64,000 nucleotides of DNA from Defluviitaleaceae bacterium (GCA_009779915.1 WRBA01000002.1:62001-126000), one strand, 5' to 3'. Counted from the stretch's first letter, positions 18,801 to 27,440 are shown. Made by a program: numbers and translations. Notes: a model not told the origin generated them from the letters alone.

Positions 18801-18830
18801 CAAGCTATAATCTGTTACTGTTTTAGAAGA
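18774..18830. repeat. Very long near-perfect palindrome overlapping a gene end
   Basis: The arms at 18774-18801 (28 nt) and 18804-18830 (27 nt) are complementary except for one extra A, with a 2-nt centre. The left arm encodes the last residues and stop codon of the 636-residue protein gene. It may act as a bidirectional terminator or mRNA-end protector; there is no strong T-run. Just upstream (18747-18776) are two smaller hairpins, CCGC-GAAA-GCGG and GCTGC-6 nt-GCAGC. Confidence 0.85.
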
Positions 18831-18846
18831 ATTTAAGTATAATTAA

Positions 18847-18941
18847 TTTAAAGTTTATGAACGCCCCGAAATTCGTACATTTTGTAAGCAAAATGTACGA
18901 ATTCTTGAGGCTCGTTTAAGACCATTTTGGTCTTAAACGAC
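18847..18941. repeat. Dispersed double-hairpin repeat family A, copy 1
   Basis: A 95-bp unit starting TTTAAAGTTTATGAACGCC and ending CTTAAACGAC. Hairpin 1 has 15-nt arms (AATTCGTACATTTTG) around TAAG; hairpin 2 has 13-nt arms (TCGTTTAAGACCA) around TTT. Two further copies lie at 34333-34427 and 50859-50979. This copy ends on the stop codon of the minus-strand gene at 18941. Confidence 0.9.
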
Positions 18942-19630
18942 TATATCACATTAAAATTAGTATGCTTATACTTTGCTATTTTGTCAGCCATTTCTTGCCC
19001 GTAGGCCTGGGCAAAATCTTTAAGTACTCTCGTATTTACCTCTTCGCCGCTCCCCTCGAATATAGCCCCGGTTACCTCATTATAAGACCAGTAGGAATGA
19101 GCGCAGTGAAATTCAAAATCTTTGACATACTCCATCTTTTTGGGGTTATTAGGAGCTTCTTTGAAATTAGCGTTTACTATTTTGTGTATACAGCAGTCAC
19201 TTTTATGTATAGTTTGAGGAACTTCAAATATTATATACGGGTTAAAACCTCGGCATATAGAATTGTCAAGATGGTCGCAATATTCGTGTCCTGCTTCAAT
19301 AAGCCCCATTTCCTCAAATTTAATATGCCATGGGCAACGGTGTATATGTACAATATAATCAGGGGAAAGTCCCTTAATCTCAACTATATGAGCATCGTCG
19401 GAACCTGATATTTCAGGTGTTGAAACCCATTCCCCATATTGTAAATATGTTTCGAAATTAAGTTCATGCCCGTCACGGATTGCTTTTTGTGCCATTCTTC
19501 TGCCTCTTTGACCGGCATAGTATTGGGTTGCGTGGATGAAAGCTTTTCGCCCTCTCTCGCCAAATGTTTCTGTTAAATGTACATAAAACTTAGCTGCAAT
19601 GAAAGCATGAGTTTTTTCGTTAAATCCCAT
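18941..19630 (-). CDS. L-2-amino-thiazoline-4-carboxylic acid hydrolase-like protein
   Basis: A protein of about 229 residues matching the pattern of the ATC-hydrolase-like family: FGERGRKAFIHATQYYAGQRG near the N terminus, a Cys/His-rich centre (CPWHIKFEEMGL, GHEYCDHLDNSICRGF) and a CAHSYWSY segment. The family is named for an enzyme that opens the thiazoline ring of an L-cysteine precursor, but most members are untested. The start is ATG 19630, with GGAGG about 6 nt upstream; a more upstream in-frame ATG has no ribosome-binding site. It lies 37 nt after the amidase gene on the same strand, so the two are probably an operon acting on amide-like compounds. Confidence 0.7.
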   Translation of the reverse strand: MGFNEKTHAFIAAKFYVHLTETFGERGRKAFIHATQYYAGQRGRRMAQKAIRDGHELNFETYLQYGEWVSTPEISGSDDAHIVEIKGLSPDYIVHIHRCPWHIKFEEMGLIEAGHEYCDHLDNSICRGFNPYIIFEVPQTIHKSDCCIHKIVNANFKEAPNNPKKMEYVKDFEFHCAHSYWSYNEVTGAIFEGSGEEVNTRVLKDFAQAYGQEMADKIAKYKHTNFNVI

Positions 19631-19666
19631 AATATTACCTCCTAAATTTTTATTTTTCAAAACGTA

Positions 19667-21139
19667 CTAAATATTAAAAACAGGAGCTTTTCGCATTTTT
19701 GAAGCCTGCTCATAGGCGTATGCGGCGGCAATCAATTTAGGTTCATCAAAGGCTTTGCCTATAATCGTTATGCCATAGGGCGTGCCGTCCTTTTTATATC
19801 CTGCAGGTATGCTTATTGCCGGATATCCTGATATAGGGGCAAGACCTGATGGTCTTGTACTTACTAAGATATCTAAATTATGCTCTTTAAATACTTTATC
19901 AAGTCCTTCATCTTTAGAAAGCCGTAGGCATTCAAGACGTGCTTCAATATATTCGGCATCAGTTAAATTGCCGGAAGCTTTGTACTGAGCGTCCTGCAGA
20001 ATACTCATGCCATATTTTAGCCCCTCCTTCGGATGATCCCCATAAAAATCAATCATATCTTTTAGGGAACGGACTTTATTGGAAGCCCCGGTTGTTGCAA
20101 GATAGGCATTAAGGCTTTTTTGAAATTCGTAAAGTAAAACATTGATGCTAAATTTATTGCGAAAAGCCATAGATTCCTGAATTTCATCGGGTACGGCGGA
20201 GTTTTCTATAATATTGGCACCGCATTTAGCTATTTGAGCGATAGCATCCTCAGCGAGCTTGGTATACTCTTCATCAGGATCCATAGGTCCTTCTTTCGGC
20301 TCAAAGTAATTTATCCCAACCCTAAGCCCTTTAAGCCCCTCCGGATTTAGAAATTTGGTATAATCTTTTGGGATTTTATCCTCGCTGCACCATGTTGCAG
20401 GGTCATACTCGTCAGAGCCTGCGATAATATTCAAAAGTGACGCTGCATCCGCAACTGTTCTAGCCATAGGGCCGGCTGTATCCTGTGCTGTGCTGATTGG
20501 TATAATCCCATAGCGGCTTACAAGCCCTACAGTTGGCTTTATACCTACTACCCCATTTGCAAATGCCGGTGAAATTATGGAACCGTTGGTTTCCGTGCCT
20601 ATGGAAACGGCACAGAGGTTAGCTGAAATCGACACAGCCGAACCTGTGGAAGAGCCGGAAACGGGCGCACCGGCTTTGTAAGGGTTTATCACTTGCCCTC
20701 CTCTTGATGAGTAGCCGCTTTCCATAGTATAAGACATAAAATTGGCAAGTTCAGTCATATTTGCCTTGCCCATAATAACAAGACCGGCATCTCTAAGCTT
20801 TTTGACTAAAGTGGAATCGTAATTGGCAAAATTGCCCTTAAGAGCAAGGGAACCTGCGCTGGTACGCATTTTGTCACTGGTATTGATGTTGTCCTTTAAT
20901 AAAATCGGAACACCGTGGAGAGGGGAACGGATTTTGCCTAAGGTACGCTCCCTGTCCATTGCGGCGGCTATAAAGAGTGCATCAGGATTTAATTCGATTA
21001 TAGAATTAAGGGCAGCTCCTGTGCTGTCAATTTTACCGATTCGCTCCATATAGCTTAAAACAAGCTTATAAGAGGTAATTTCTCCTTTTTCAAAAGCAGC
21101 CCTAATGTCTTTAATCGTGCATTCTTCCAAAGTAAACAT
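19667..21139 (-). CDS. Amidase signature family hydrolase
   Basis: A protein of about 490 residues of the amidase signature family (GatA/fatty-acid amidase fold). The catalytic Lys is in GVPILLKDNINTSD, and the Gly/Ser-rich signature SGSSTGSAVSISANLCAVSI and GTETNGSIISPA supply the cis-Ser and nucleophilic Ser of the Ser-cisSer-Lys triad. It hydrolyses carboxamides; the substrate cannot be read from sequence. No gatB or gatC gene is nearby, which argues against a tRNA amidotransferase. The start is ATG 21139, preceded by AGGAGG; an upstream in-frame ATG lacks such a site. It is the first gene of a two-gene unit with the ATC-hydrolase-like gene. Confidence 0.88.
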   Translation of the reverse strand: MFTLEECTIKDIRAAFEKGEITSYKLVLSYMERIGKIDSTGAALNSIIELNPDALFIAAAMDRERTLGKIRSPLHGVPILLKDNINTSDKMRTSAGSLALKGNFANYDSTLVKKLRDAGLVIMGKANMTELANFMSYTMESGYSSRGGQVINPYKAGAPVSGSSTGSAVSISANLCAVSIGTETNGSIISPAFANGVVGIKPTVGLVSRYGIIPISTAQDTAGPMARTVADAASLLNIIAGSDEYDPATWCSEDKIPKDYTKFLNPEGLKGLRVGINYFEPKEGPMDPDEEYTKLAEDAIAQIAKCGANIIENSAVPDEIQESMAFRNKFSINVLLYEFQKSLNAYLATTGASNKVRSLKDMIDFYGDHPKEGLKYGMSILQDAQYKASGNLTDAEYIEARLECLRLSKDEGLDKVFKEHNLDILVSTRPSGLAPISGYPAISIPAGYKKDGTPYGITIIGKAFDEPKLIAAAYAYEQASKMRKAPVFNI

Positions 21140-21270
21140 AATACGCCTCCTTTTATAGTCAATAGCCATTATTAAAGTAATAAAGCCCTTTTTGATATTA
21201 TAATTAATTGGGATGAATATGTCAAAGATTTGACAATGCCCATAGAAAGCATTAAAATCAAATAAATAGT

Positions 21271-21302
21271 ACTATAGCAAAATGACTCCAAACCAGTAAC
21301 AA
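21271..21302 (+). repeat. 32-nt dispersed motif, copy 2
   Basis: It matches 7409-7440 at 25 of 32 positions. It lies in the 323-bp gap between the divergent amidase and substrate-binding-protein genes, which otherwise holds only the UUCG hairpin at 21343 and presumably both promoters. Confidence 0.4.
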
Positions 21303-21342
21303 AAACTTGTTGTTTTTTCACATGGCATCGTTGCCAGAACCA

Positions 21343-21366
21343 CGGTCATACCTTCGGGTATGACCG
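21343..21366. repeat. 10-bp UUCG tetraloop hairpin
   Basis: CGGTCATACC and GGTATGACCG flank a TTCG loop, followed by GAACCGGTCTCC. The GTCTCC end recalls repeat family B (34450, 43494). No T-run follows. It lies about 100 nt before the substrate-binding-protein start and may belong to its leader. Confidence 0.6.
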
Positions 21367-21462
21367 GAACCGGTCTCCTTGCCCTGTAAAAAAATCACGG
21401 CGTTTTATGATACTGTTTCGAAGGCATTTTACTATAAAAAATATAAAAAAGGGAGTGATTTT

Positions 21463-23031
21463 GTGAAGAAGAAAAGCATTTTAGGTTTGATTTTAACAGG
21501 TGCTTTGTTAACTGGTGTTCTAAGTTCTTGCGCCCCTCAGGTGCCGCAGCCGGCACCCGATGCTCAAGCAGCCGCCCCTACAGGTGTTGTACCCGGACGT
21601 GACCAGGCTGTAGATCGCGGCGTTATTTTGGCTATTACCGCTGAAACGCCTTCGATTGCGGTTGCAAGGCACTCGGCACTTATCGGTCATTATAAAAATA
21701 TTTTGACTAACAACGGTCTTTTCAGAATGGATTATAATCTTAACCAGGTTCTTGATTTGGCTGCGAGTATGGAGGCAATTAGCGACACAATATTCGAGTT
21801 TAGGCTTCATGAAGGCATTATGTTCCATAATGGAGAAGAAATGACAGCCTATGATGTTATAGCTTCTTTGGAATATGTACGTACTTATCCTTACCAAAAC
21901 GCTAACCATGGCAGTGTTGTAGGTTGGGAAGTTATTGACAGATATACTCTCAGACTTGACACAGGCGAGCCTAATGCAATGATGGCCTTTGAGCTTGCCC
22001 ATCAGGCAAACTTTATTATGCCAAGGTCTTTAATTGAATCGGGTCATGATTTTACAGCGGATCCGGTAGGCTCAGGTCCGTTTGTGTTTGAAAGCTGGGC
22101 ATTTGGTGATAATTTACATTATGTGCGCTTTGATGACTACTTTGATCAGGAACGTTTTCCGATGATTTCGTACTTGAACTGGAGAATTATACCTGAAGGT
22201 GCTTCAAGGACAATAGCTCTTGAAACAGGAGAGGTTCACTATTTGGTTGATGTTCCCTTTCCTGATGTCCCAAGGCTTGAGGAAAACCCTAATGTCAACG
22301 TGATTGCAATTCCCGGCGCAACATATAATTATTTATTGCTTAATCACAATCGTCCACAGTTTGAAAATGTTATTGTAAGGAAAGCCATTGATATGGCTAT
22401 AGATAAGGAAGCCGGAGTATTAGCCGGTTTTGATGGCTGGGGTATCCCTACTTGGAGTATGGTGCCGCCGCAATTCGCAGGTGTGTCTGCAGAGGGGCAG
22501 AGAACTTTTGACCCTGAAGGTGCCAGGGCACTCCTTGCACAGCATAATATTGACCCGGCGACTCTTAGCTTTGATATGCTTGTCTATGATGAGGAAAAAA
22601 GGCGTATGGGTGAAGTTGTTCAAGCAAATCTTGCCGATATCGGTATTGAAACAACTATTACTATGATGGATTTTGCAGCTTGGATGACACAAACCCTTGG
22701 TGATTATGATGCGGCTTTTGCCCGCTTTACCTCAGCTAATCTGTTGTCATTTATGAGAACTTGTATGCATATCGACTTTTTGGGGACTCAAAACAGAAGC
22801 AATATGTATAACCGTGAACTTTCCGATTTGATTACCCAAGCAGTTGCCACAGTTGATGAACCTGCAAGGCTTGCCATTCTTTACGAAGCTACAAGAATGG
22901 CTAATGACTTAGCAGTATGGGTGCCGACTAATATGAATATTGCGGTGCGGGCAGCTAATGCAAACCTTATAGTTCCTGAAACGGCCGGAAATGGCTTCAT
23001 GTTCTTTAATATGATGTATTGGGTTGAGTAA
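21463..23031 (+). CDS. Family-5 (peptide/nickel-type) ABC substrate-binding lipoprotein
   Basis: A 522-residue extracellular binding protein of the DppA/OppA type. The signal peptide starts VKKKSILGLILTGALLTGVL and ends in the lipobox LSSC, so it is lipid-anchored. The mature protein has family hallmarks: VGSGPFVFESW, MAIDKEAGVLAGF, and a C-terminal peptide-binding lobe. Such proteins deliver peptides or other small solutes to an ABC permease. The start is GTG 21463, 5 to 9 nt after GGGAGTG. No permease or ATPase gene of this transporter is in the window, so it is an orphan here. Its neighbours are two amidohydrolases, suggesting that the ligand is their substrate. Confidence 0.9.
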   Translation: MKKKSILGLILTGALLTGVLSSCAPQVPQPAPDAQAAAPTGVVPGRDQAVDRGVILAITAETPSIAVARHSALIGHYKNILTNNGLFRMDYNLNQVLDLAASMEAISDTIFEFRLHEGIMFHNGEEMTAYDVIASLEYVRTYPYQNANHGSVVGWEVIDRYTLRLDTGEPNAMMAFELAHQANFIMPRSLIESGHDFTADPVGSGPFVFESWAFGDNLHYVRFDDYFDQERFPMISYLNWRIIPEGASRTIALETGEVHYLVDVPFPDVPRLEENPNVNVIAIPGATYNYLLLNHNRPQFENVIVRKAIDMAIDKEAGVLAGFDGWGIPTWSMVPPQFAGVSAEGQRTFDPEGARALLAQHNIDPATLSFDMLVYDEEKRRMGEVVQANLADIGIETTITMMDFAAWMTQTLGDYDAAFARFTSANLLSFMRTCMHIDFLGTQNRSNMYNRELSDLITQAVATVDEPARLAILYEATRMANDLAVWVPTNMNIAVRAANANLIVPETAGNGFMFFNMMYWVE

Positions 23032-23074
23032 TTTTTATAAAAAACATATAGGTTTATTTTAAGCTTTATAACTA

Positions 23075-23108
23075 AAACCAGCCTTTTCTTACATGAAAGG
23101 GCTGGTTT
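23075..23108 (+). terminator. Intrinsic terminator after the substrate-binding-protein gene
   Basis: AAACCAGCC (23075-23083) pairs with GGCTGGTTT (23100-23108), with further A/T pairs inside the stem. A short T-rich stretch ends the stem. Confidence 0.7.
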
Positions 23109-23220
23109 CTACCAGTGTAATGAGTAGAGTCAAAAAATCCAGGCATCAAAGGGTAGCTATCACAAAATTGGGCATTATACAATTAAGCAGCTTAAATTAT
23201 AAAGAAGGGGTATGTGGCAT

Positions 23221-24486
23221 ATGAAAACTATCTTGAAAAACGCAGGTATATTAACTATGGAAAAAGCTGAGGTACTACAGGATTTTGATCTGTTGTTCGA
23301 AGGCGGTAAAATTTTAAAAATTGATAAAAATATTAAAGCAGACGAAGCAAAGGTCGTTGATTGTACCGGCAAATTTCTAATGCCGGGGCTTTTTGATATG
23401 CATGTCCATTTAAACTCCACAGAGATGATGCAATTATTTATTGCAAATGGTGTTACATCAGTGAGGAATATGTGGGGTTTCCCTATCCAGCTTGAATGGA
23501 AAGCACAGATAGAGAGGGGAGAACTTTTGTCGCCATATATATATTCAACCGGACCTTTGACAGATGGGGTTTCTTATTGGACAGGTTCTACAATAGTAAC
23601 AACTCCGGAAGAAGCAGAAGCCGCTGTTCTTAAGGATATTAAAGATGGTTATATGTATTTCAAAGCCTATCCAAGCATACCCAAAGATGCATTTCTACAT
23701 TTACTTGCAGTAGCGAAGAAGTATAATTTCAAAGTAGTAGGACATGGCAATAATGAGCTAAGCTGGAAAACCCTTGCTGATTTTGGATATTATTGCTGTG
23801 AACACACAAACTGTCTGCCTGAAGACCCGAGCGACATAACTTATATAGCAAAATCCGGCATGTGGCTCTGCCCGACTCATGTTGTTGTTAAAACTATTGC
23901 CGATTATGTTTTTGGAGATGCTTCATATGAAAATCATCCGCATAAAGAGTATGTAACAGCCAGAAATATGAAAGAATGGGAGCAAATAACCATATGGCGT
24001 AAAACCAACGGCCGATATGATACTTCCGAGGAATACCCTATGGAGGAGCGTATATCACGAGCCCTTAAGTTTATCGAAGCTGCAGGAGCAGATAAGATAA
24101 TATTAGGTACTGACACTCCTAATCCCGGAGTTGTAGCAGGTCATTCAATCCATGATGAGCTGGTGCATATGGTTAATGAGTATAAACTTAGTATTTTCGA
24201 CACCCTTAAGTCGGGGACTGTAAATGGTGCCTTGCATTTAGGCATAGAAAAGCAAAAAGGTATGCTTGCGGAAGGTTTTGACGCGGATATACTTATTTTG
24301 GAAGCGAACCCTCTATTGGATATCAGAAATGTTTCCAAAATTAACACGGTTATTCAAGGCGGAAGACTCCACGATAGAACTGAGCTTGACAATATGCTGG
24401 AAAAAGCACGCAATATAAAGGATGAAGACATTATTTTCGTTTACGAGTCAGATAATATTAACGGAGGTCATGATGGATCATATTAA
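23221..24486 (+). CDS. Amidohydrolase family protein (paralogue 1)
   Basis: A 421-residue metal-dependent hydrolase of the amidohydrolase superfamily. The metal ligands are visible: His-x-His in DMHVHLNS, the likely carboxylated Lys in YFKAYPS, His in VVGHGNNE, His in CCEHTNCLP, and Asp in LGTDTPNPG. A C-terminal DADILILEANPL segment completes the composite beta domain typical of imidazolonepropionase-like and prolidase-like members. The start is ATG 23221, 10 nt after GAAGGGG; an ATG at 23212 is too close to that site. It is co-directional with the binding protein upstream and with its own paralogue at 24862. The substrate is probably a cyclic or peptide-like amide, by context only. Confidence 0.88.
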   Translation: MKTILKNAGILTMEKAEVLQDFDLLFEGGKILKIDKNIKADEAKVVDCTGKFLMPGLFDMHVHLNSTEMMQLFIANGVTSVRNMWGFPIQLEWKAQIERGELLSPYIYSTGPLTDGVSYWTGSTIVTTPEEAEAAVLKDIKDGYMYFKAYPSIPKDAFLHLLAVAKKYNFKVVGHGNNELSWKTLADFGYYCCEHTNCLPEDPSDITYIAKSGMWLCPTHVVVKTIADYVFGDASYENHPHKEYVTARNMKEWEQITIWRKTNGRYDTSEEYPMEERISRALKFIEAAGADKIILGTDTPNPGVVAGHSIHDELVHMVNEYKLSIFDTLKSGTVNGALHLGIEKQKGMLAEGFDADILILEANPLLDIRNVSKINTVIQGGRLHDRTELDNMLEKARNIKDEDIIFVYESDNINGGHDGSY

Positions 24487-24841
24487 AGCGTTGGTAACTA
24501 CTGATGTACTTGTAATAGGCGGCGGTGGTGCAGGTGCAGCGGCAGCAATTGCGGCGTCGGAACATGGGGCTAAAGTTGCGGGGGTGAATGTGCCAGTGGA
24601 GTATTCGGCGCAAATCGCGTAGCTGATGCCGTTACGGAGATGTTAGTACAAGGGGAGTGTGCGGGGATTTCCGCCGCAAAATACGCTAAGGGCAAAGAAA
24701 TTGCCGATGGCAGCGGTGCTGAAGATGCCAAAAAGCTCCTTGCCTTATTTGAAAACAATGGTGGTATATGTTCCGGATGTTGATAAACTTACTATAAAGC
24801 CGGCGAATAATAAATATTTTAAAGACCTTGTTCGTAATTAG
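24473..24841 (+). pseudogene. Flavoprotein (fumarate-reductase-like) gene with internal deletion
   Basis: The reading frame starts with an FAD-binding dinucleotide fold (TDVLVIGGGGAGAAAAIAAS) and then, in another frame, continues at 24598 with GVFGANRVADAVTEMLVQGE. That is the conserved C-terminal FAD-contact block of FrdA/SdhA-type flavoproteins (usually GxxGANRL). The few hundred residues that should lie between are missing, and the frame changes. A last piece in the first frame ends at 24841. GGAGG precedes the ATG, so the gene was once translated. The remnant overlaps the end of the upstream amidohydrolase gene by 14 nt. It is not functional. Confidence 0.8.
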
Positions 24842-24861
24842 AGATGAAAGGCGGCGTATTT

Positions 24862-26094
24862 ATGAAAACGATTTTCAAAGGTGCATCGGTATTTTCTATG
24901 GAGGTGCCTGATGTTAAAGGTATCATTGCCGATATTTTGATAGAAGAGGGCATAATTTGTGCTATAGACAAAAATATCAATACAGACGGTGCAAATATTA
25001 TAGATTGTACCGGAAAATTTATAATGCCGGGTCTTTTTGACGGTCACGTCCATATAAACAGCGATGAAATGCATGGGCTTTTTATCGCTAACGGCGTAAC
25101 TTCGGTGCGGAATATGTGGGGCTTCCCCCTCCAAAAGCAGTGGGATAAAGAGGTGAGGGAAGGTAAGCGTATTGGTCCATATATTTACTCCACAGGACCT
25201 CTTATTGATGGGGTTGAATCATGGAAAGGCTGCCTATTTGTCCGTACAGTTGAAGAGGCTATTAAGGTTGTAGATATTACTGTTGACGAGGGCTGGGGTT
25301 ATGTTAAGGCCTACCCTTCTCTTCCTAAAGATGCTATGCTTGCACTTATGATACGGGCAAAGGAAAGAGGCATTGGAGTTGTAGGGCATTTAGCCTACAA
25401 TGTTGATCCACGTACTTTGGCGGATTTGGGCTATTACTGTGTTGAGCATACAGGATGTTTGCCGTCAAATATTGATGATGTAAGGTATTTAGCTAAAAGC
25501 GGCATGTGGTTTTGCCCTACTCAAATGGTGGAAAATACTTTAGTGGTTAATGTGGTAGGCGGTGAGAGCCTTGAGGATATCCCTCATATCGAATATGTTT
25601 CACCTCTTCATAAGAAAGGGTGGGAGGAGATAATAGGCAGATGGCGTAATAATTATGCTAAGGGCAGCCCATTTTATGATAGTTTTAAAGACCCGGAGGA
25701 GGTACCAAACCGTGCTAGGGTATTTATGCTTTACTCCGACAATGTAATTTTAGGCACGGATACTCCTAATCCGGGGGTTGTACCCGGTTTTTCAATCCAT
25801 AGTGAGCTTGAAGAGATGGTTTATCGCTATGGTATGACGCCTTATAAAGCTATTCACTCAGGTACAGCGAATGCGGCAAAGCACTTAGGTATTGAAAATA
25901 AAAAAGGCAAGCTCCTTAAAGGGATGGATGCGGATTTACTTGTTTTATCAAAAAATCCTTTTGAAAATATTTCTAACAGCAGAAGTATTGAATATGTTGT
26001 CCAAGGAGGGCGTGTGTTTGATAAAGAAGCTCTCGAAGGGATGAAATTTGACTCAAAAAACCGTAAGGAAGATGAAATTATATCTGTTTATTAA
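24862..26094 (+). CDS. Amidohydrolase family protein (paralogue 2)
   Basis: A 410-residue paralogue of the protein at 23221, with the same metal ligands: HVH in DGHVHINSD, Lys in YVKAYPS, His in VVGHLAYN, His in VEHTGCLP, and Asp in LGTDTPNPG. Long identical stretches such as NGVTSVRNMWGFP show a fairly recent duplication, while the substrate loops differ. The start is ATG 24862, 7 nt after AGGCGG; the ATG at 24844 has no ribosome-binding site. The two copies flank a deleted flavoprotein gene, so the duplication probably enclosed an operon that later lost that gene. Substrate unknown. Confidence 0.88.
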   Translation: MKTIFKGASVFSMEVPDVKGIIADILIEEGIICAIDKNINTDGANIIDCTGKFIMPGLFDGHVHINSDEMHGLFIANGVTSVRNMWGFPLQKQWDKEVREGKRIGPYIYSTGPLIDGVESWKGCLFVRTVEEAIKVVDITVDEGWGYVKAYPSLPKDAMLALMIRAKERGIGVVGHLAYNVDPRTLADLGYYCVEHTGCLPSNIDDVRYLAKSGMWFCPTQMVENTLVVNVVGGESLEDIPHIEYVSPLHKKGWEEIIGRWRNNYAKGSPFYDSFKDPEEVPNRARVFMLYSDNVILGTDTPNPGVVPGFSIHSELEEMVYRYGMTPYKAIHSGTANAAKHLGIENKKGKLLKGMDADLLVLSKNPFENISNSRSIEYVVQGGRVFDKEALEGMKFDSKNRKEDEIISVY

Positions 26095-26217
26095 AGTGTG
26101 TGATGAAACACTTATTAGACCTGTCCACTAACCTGCTTTTATCAGATTTCTATTAGGCAGGGGAGCCTGACCGAGGAGACCGTATAAGTTATGCTGTGCT
26201 GTTGGTTTACGAGTGTA

Positions 26218-27096
26218 TTAATGCCTCTTCCTTGCGATAATTTTAACTCCATCAATATTATATACGTACAAATCGTCAGGAATAACATAGCCTTCCACAT
26301 TTTCACCACTGTCAGGCAAGGATGCAAGAGAAAGGTCACCGAAAAGATGTTCGCCTGGACTTATCTTACGATTTGCAAGCCGCCTCATTGCATGAGCGGC
26401 TTTTTTCAGCATGTCAGGGCTTACGACAGGGTCGTTATGCCCGGGGTGGACGGACAATAGCTTATCTACCATAGAACCCACTTTCTCTAAAGAGTCTGCA
26501 TAGGTCTCGATTTGAGAGTTTCCATAAAATTTACCTTCATAATGAGCATAAAGATGCCCCGGATAATATGTATCACCGGTAAAAAGCATTTTGTTTTCCA
26601 TATCTAAAAGCATAATAGAATCAGGGGAATGCCCCGGCGTGTGAATAATTTTAATTATACGCCCGCCAAGATCTATTATATGCTCATCTTCTATTGAGTA
26701 TGGGTTACAAGGAGGGATATGGTAATCACCTTTGGCGAATTTTTCAAAATACCCTGCCGCAAATAAATTAGGCTTATTATGCGGGGCAAGCTCAGCAGCA
26801 CTATAGCCTTTTTTCAGCCTGTCAAGGGCTTCAGGACAATTATATACCAAAACCTCTTTAAAAAGATGATTATTACCTATATGATCAAAATGTATGTGAG
26901 AATTAACGACGATAACCTCTCCATCCCACAAAGTATTAACAATTTCACGAATATTGCCAATTCCAGCTCCTGTATCAAATAAGAGAGCAGATTTTTTACC
27001 GATAATCAAATAAGATATAACTTCTTGAAAATGAAAAGGCTCCATAATAGCAAAAACTCTATTAGAAAGCTCCACAACCTTAAACCATCCGCTCAT
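26218..27096 (-). CDS. MBL-fold metallo-hydrolase
   Basis: A 292-residue member of the metallo-beta-lactamase fold. The metal-binding motif is NSHIHFDHIGN (HxHxDH), with further ligands in HTPGHSPDS and in DTYYPG, and a final His in SVHPGHNDP. Residues 1-60 form the beta-sandwich start. Relatives include glyoxalase-II-like thioesterases and lactonases. AGGAGG precedes the ATG. It is convergent with the amidohydrolase genes and follows the tRNA-Leu gene, so its link to the catabolic patch is only by position. No exact substrate is assigned. Confidence 0.88.
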   Translation of the reverse strand: MSGWFKVVELSNRVFAIMEPFHFQEVISYLIIGKKSALLFDTGAGIGNIREIVNTLWDGEVIVVNSHIHFDHIGNNHLFKEVLVYNCPEALDRLKKGYSAAELAPHNKPNLFAAGYFEKFAKGDYHIPPCNPYSIEDEHIIDLGGRIIKIIHTPGHSPDSIMLLDMENKMLFTGDTYYPGHLYAHYEGKFYGNSQIETYADSLEKVGSMVDKLLSVHPGHNDPVVSPDMLKKAAHAMRRLANRKISPGEHLFGDLSLASLPDSGENVEGYVIPDDLYVYNIDGVKIIARKRH

Positions 27097-27120
27097 ATAA
27101 ACCTCCTATATATATGGAAT

Positions 27121-27146
27121 AAGGCTTTCGATTCCTCGAAAGCCTT
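27121..27146 (-). terminator. Hairpin after tRNA-Leu
   Basis: AAGGCTTTCGA and TCGAAAGCCTT pair over 11 bp around a 4-nt loop. The T-run on the minus strand is weak (TTATT), so it may be a processing or partial terminator between the tRNA and the MBL-fold gene. Confidence 0.6.
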
Positions 27147-27161
27147 AACCTTAAATAACCC

Positions 27162-27243
27162 TGCCCGGAACAGGACTTGAACCTGCACGGGTTGCCCCAC
27201 TGGATTCTAAGTCCAGCGCGTCTGCCAATTCCGCCATCCGGGC
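27162..27243 (-). tRNA. tRNA-Leu (anticodon TAG)
   Basis: An 82-nt class II tRNA. The acceptor stem GCCCGGA (27237-27243) pairs with TCCGGGC (27163-27169), with discriminator A at 27162. The D-loop region reads TGGCGGAATTGGCAGACGCG, the anticodon stem-loop is CTGGA-CTTAGAA-TCCAG, a variable arm follows, and the T-arm carries GGTTCAAGTCC. The anticodon TAG reads CUA/CUN leucine codons. No CCA is encoded. Confidence 0.95.
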
Positions 27244-27375
27244 TAAGAGCCGCCATTATGCGACCGCTCAGAGAACTGATTACGGACAAAATCCGAAACT
27301 CTCCTTCCGGGATTATACAGCACTTGCAAGGGTTTAGTCAATACCCTTTGAGGTAAAAATGAGGTGTTTTCATAA

Positions 27376-27410
27376 AAAAAGCTGGCATCCTTAAAAGCTG
27401 CCAGCTTTTT
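27376..27410. terminator. Bidirectional intrinsic terminator
   Basis: AAAAAGCTGGCA (27376-27387) pairs with TGCCAGCTTTTT (27399-27410), a 12-bp stem with A/T runs on both sides. It ends the minus-strand DUF378 transcript. Confidence 0.9.
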
Positions 27411-27440
27411 GTTGTAAGATAATAATACAAAATAAAATTT

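Noticed and set aside
19667-21139. Amidase as glutamyl-tRNA amidotransferase subunit A
   Set aside because: No gatB or gatC gene is nearby, and the sequence fits general amidases as well; only the family is assigned.
24659-24841. A separate 60-codon gene downstream of the flavoprotein fragment
   Set aside because: It is in the same frame as the first flavoprotein piece, lacks a ribosome-binding site and overlaps the C-terminal remnant; treated as part of the pseudogene.
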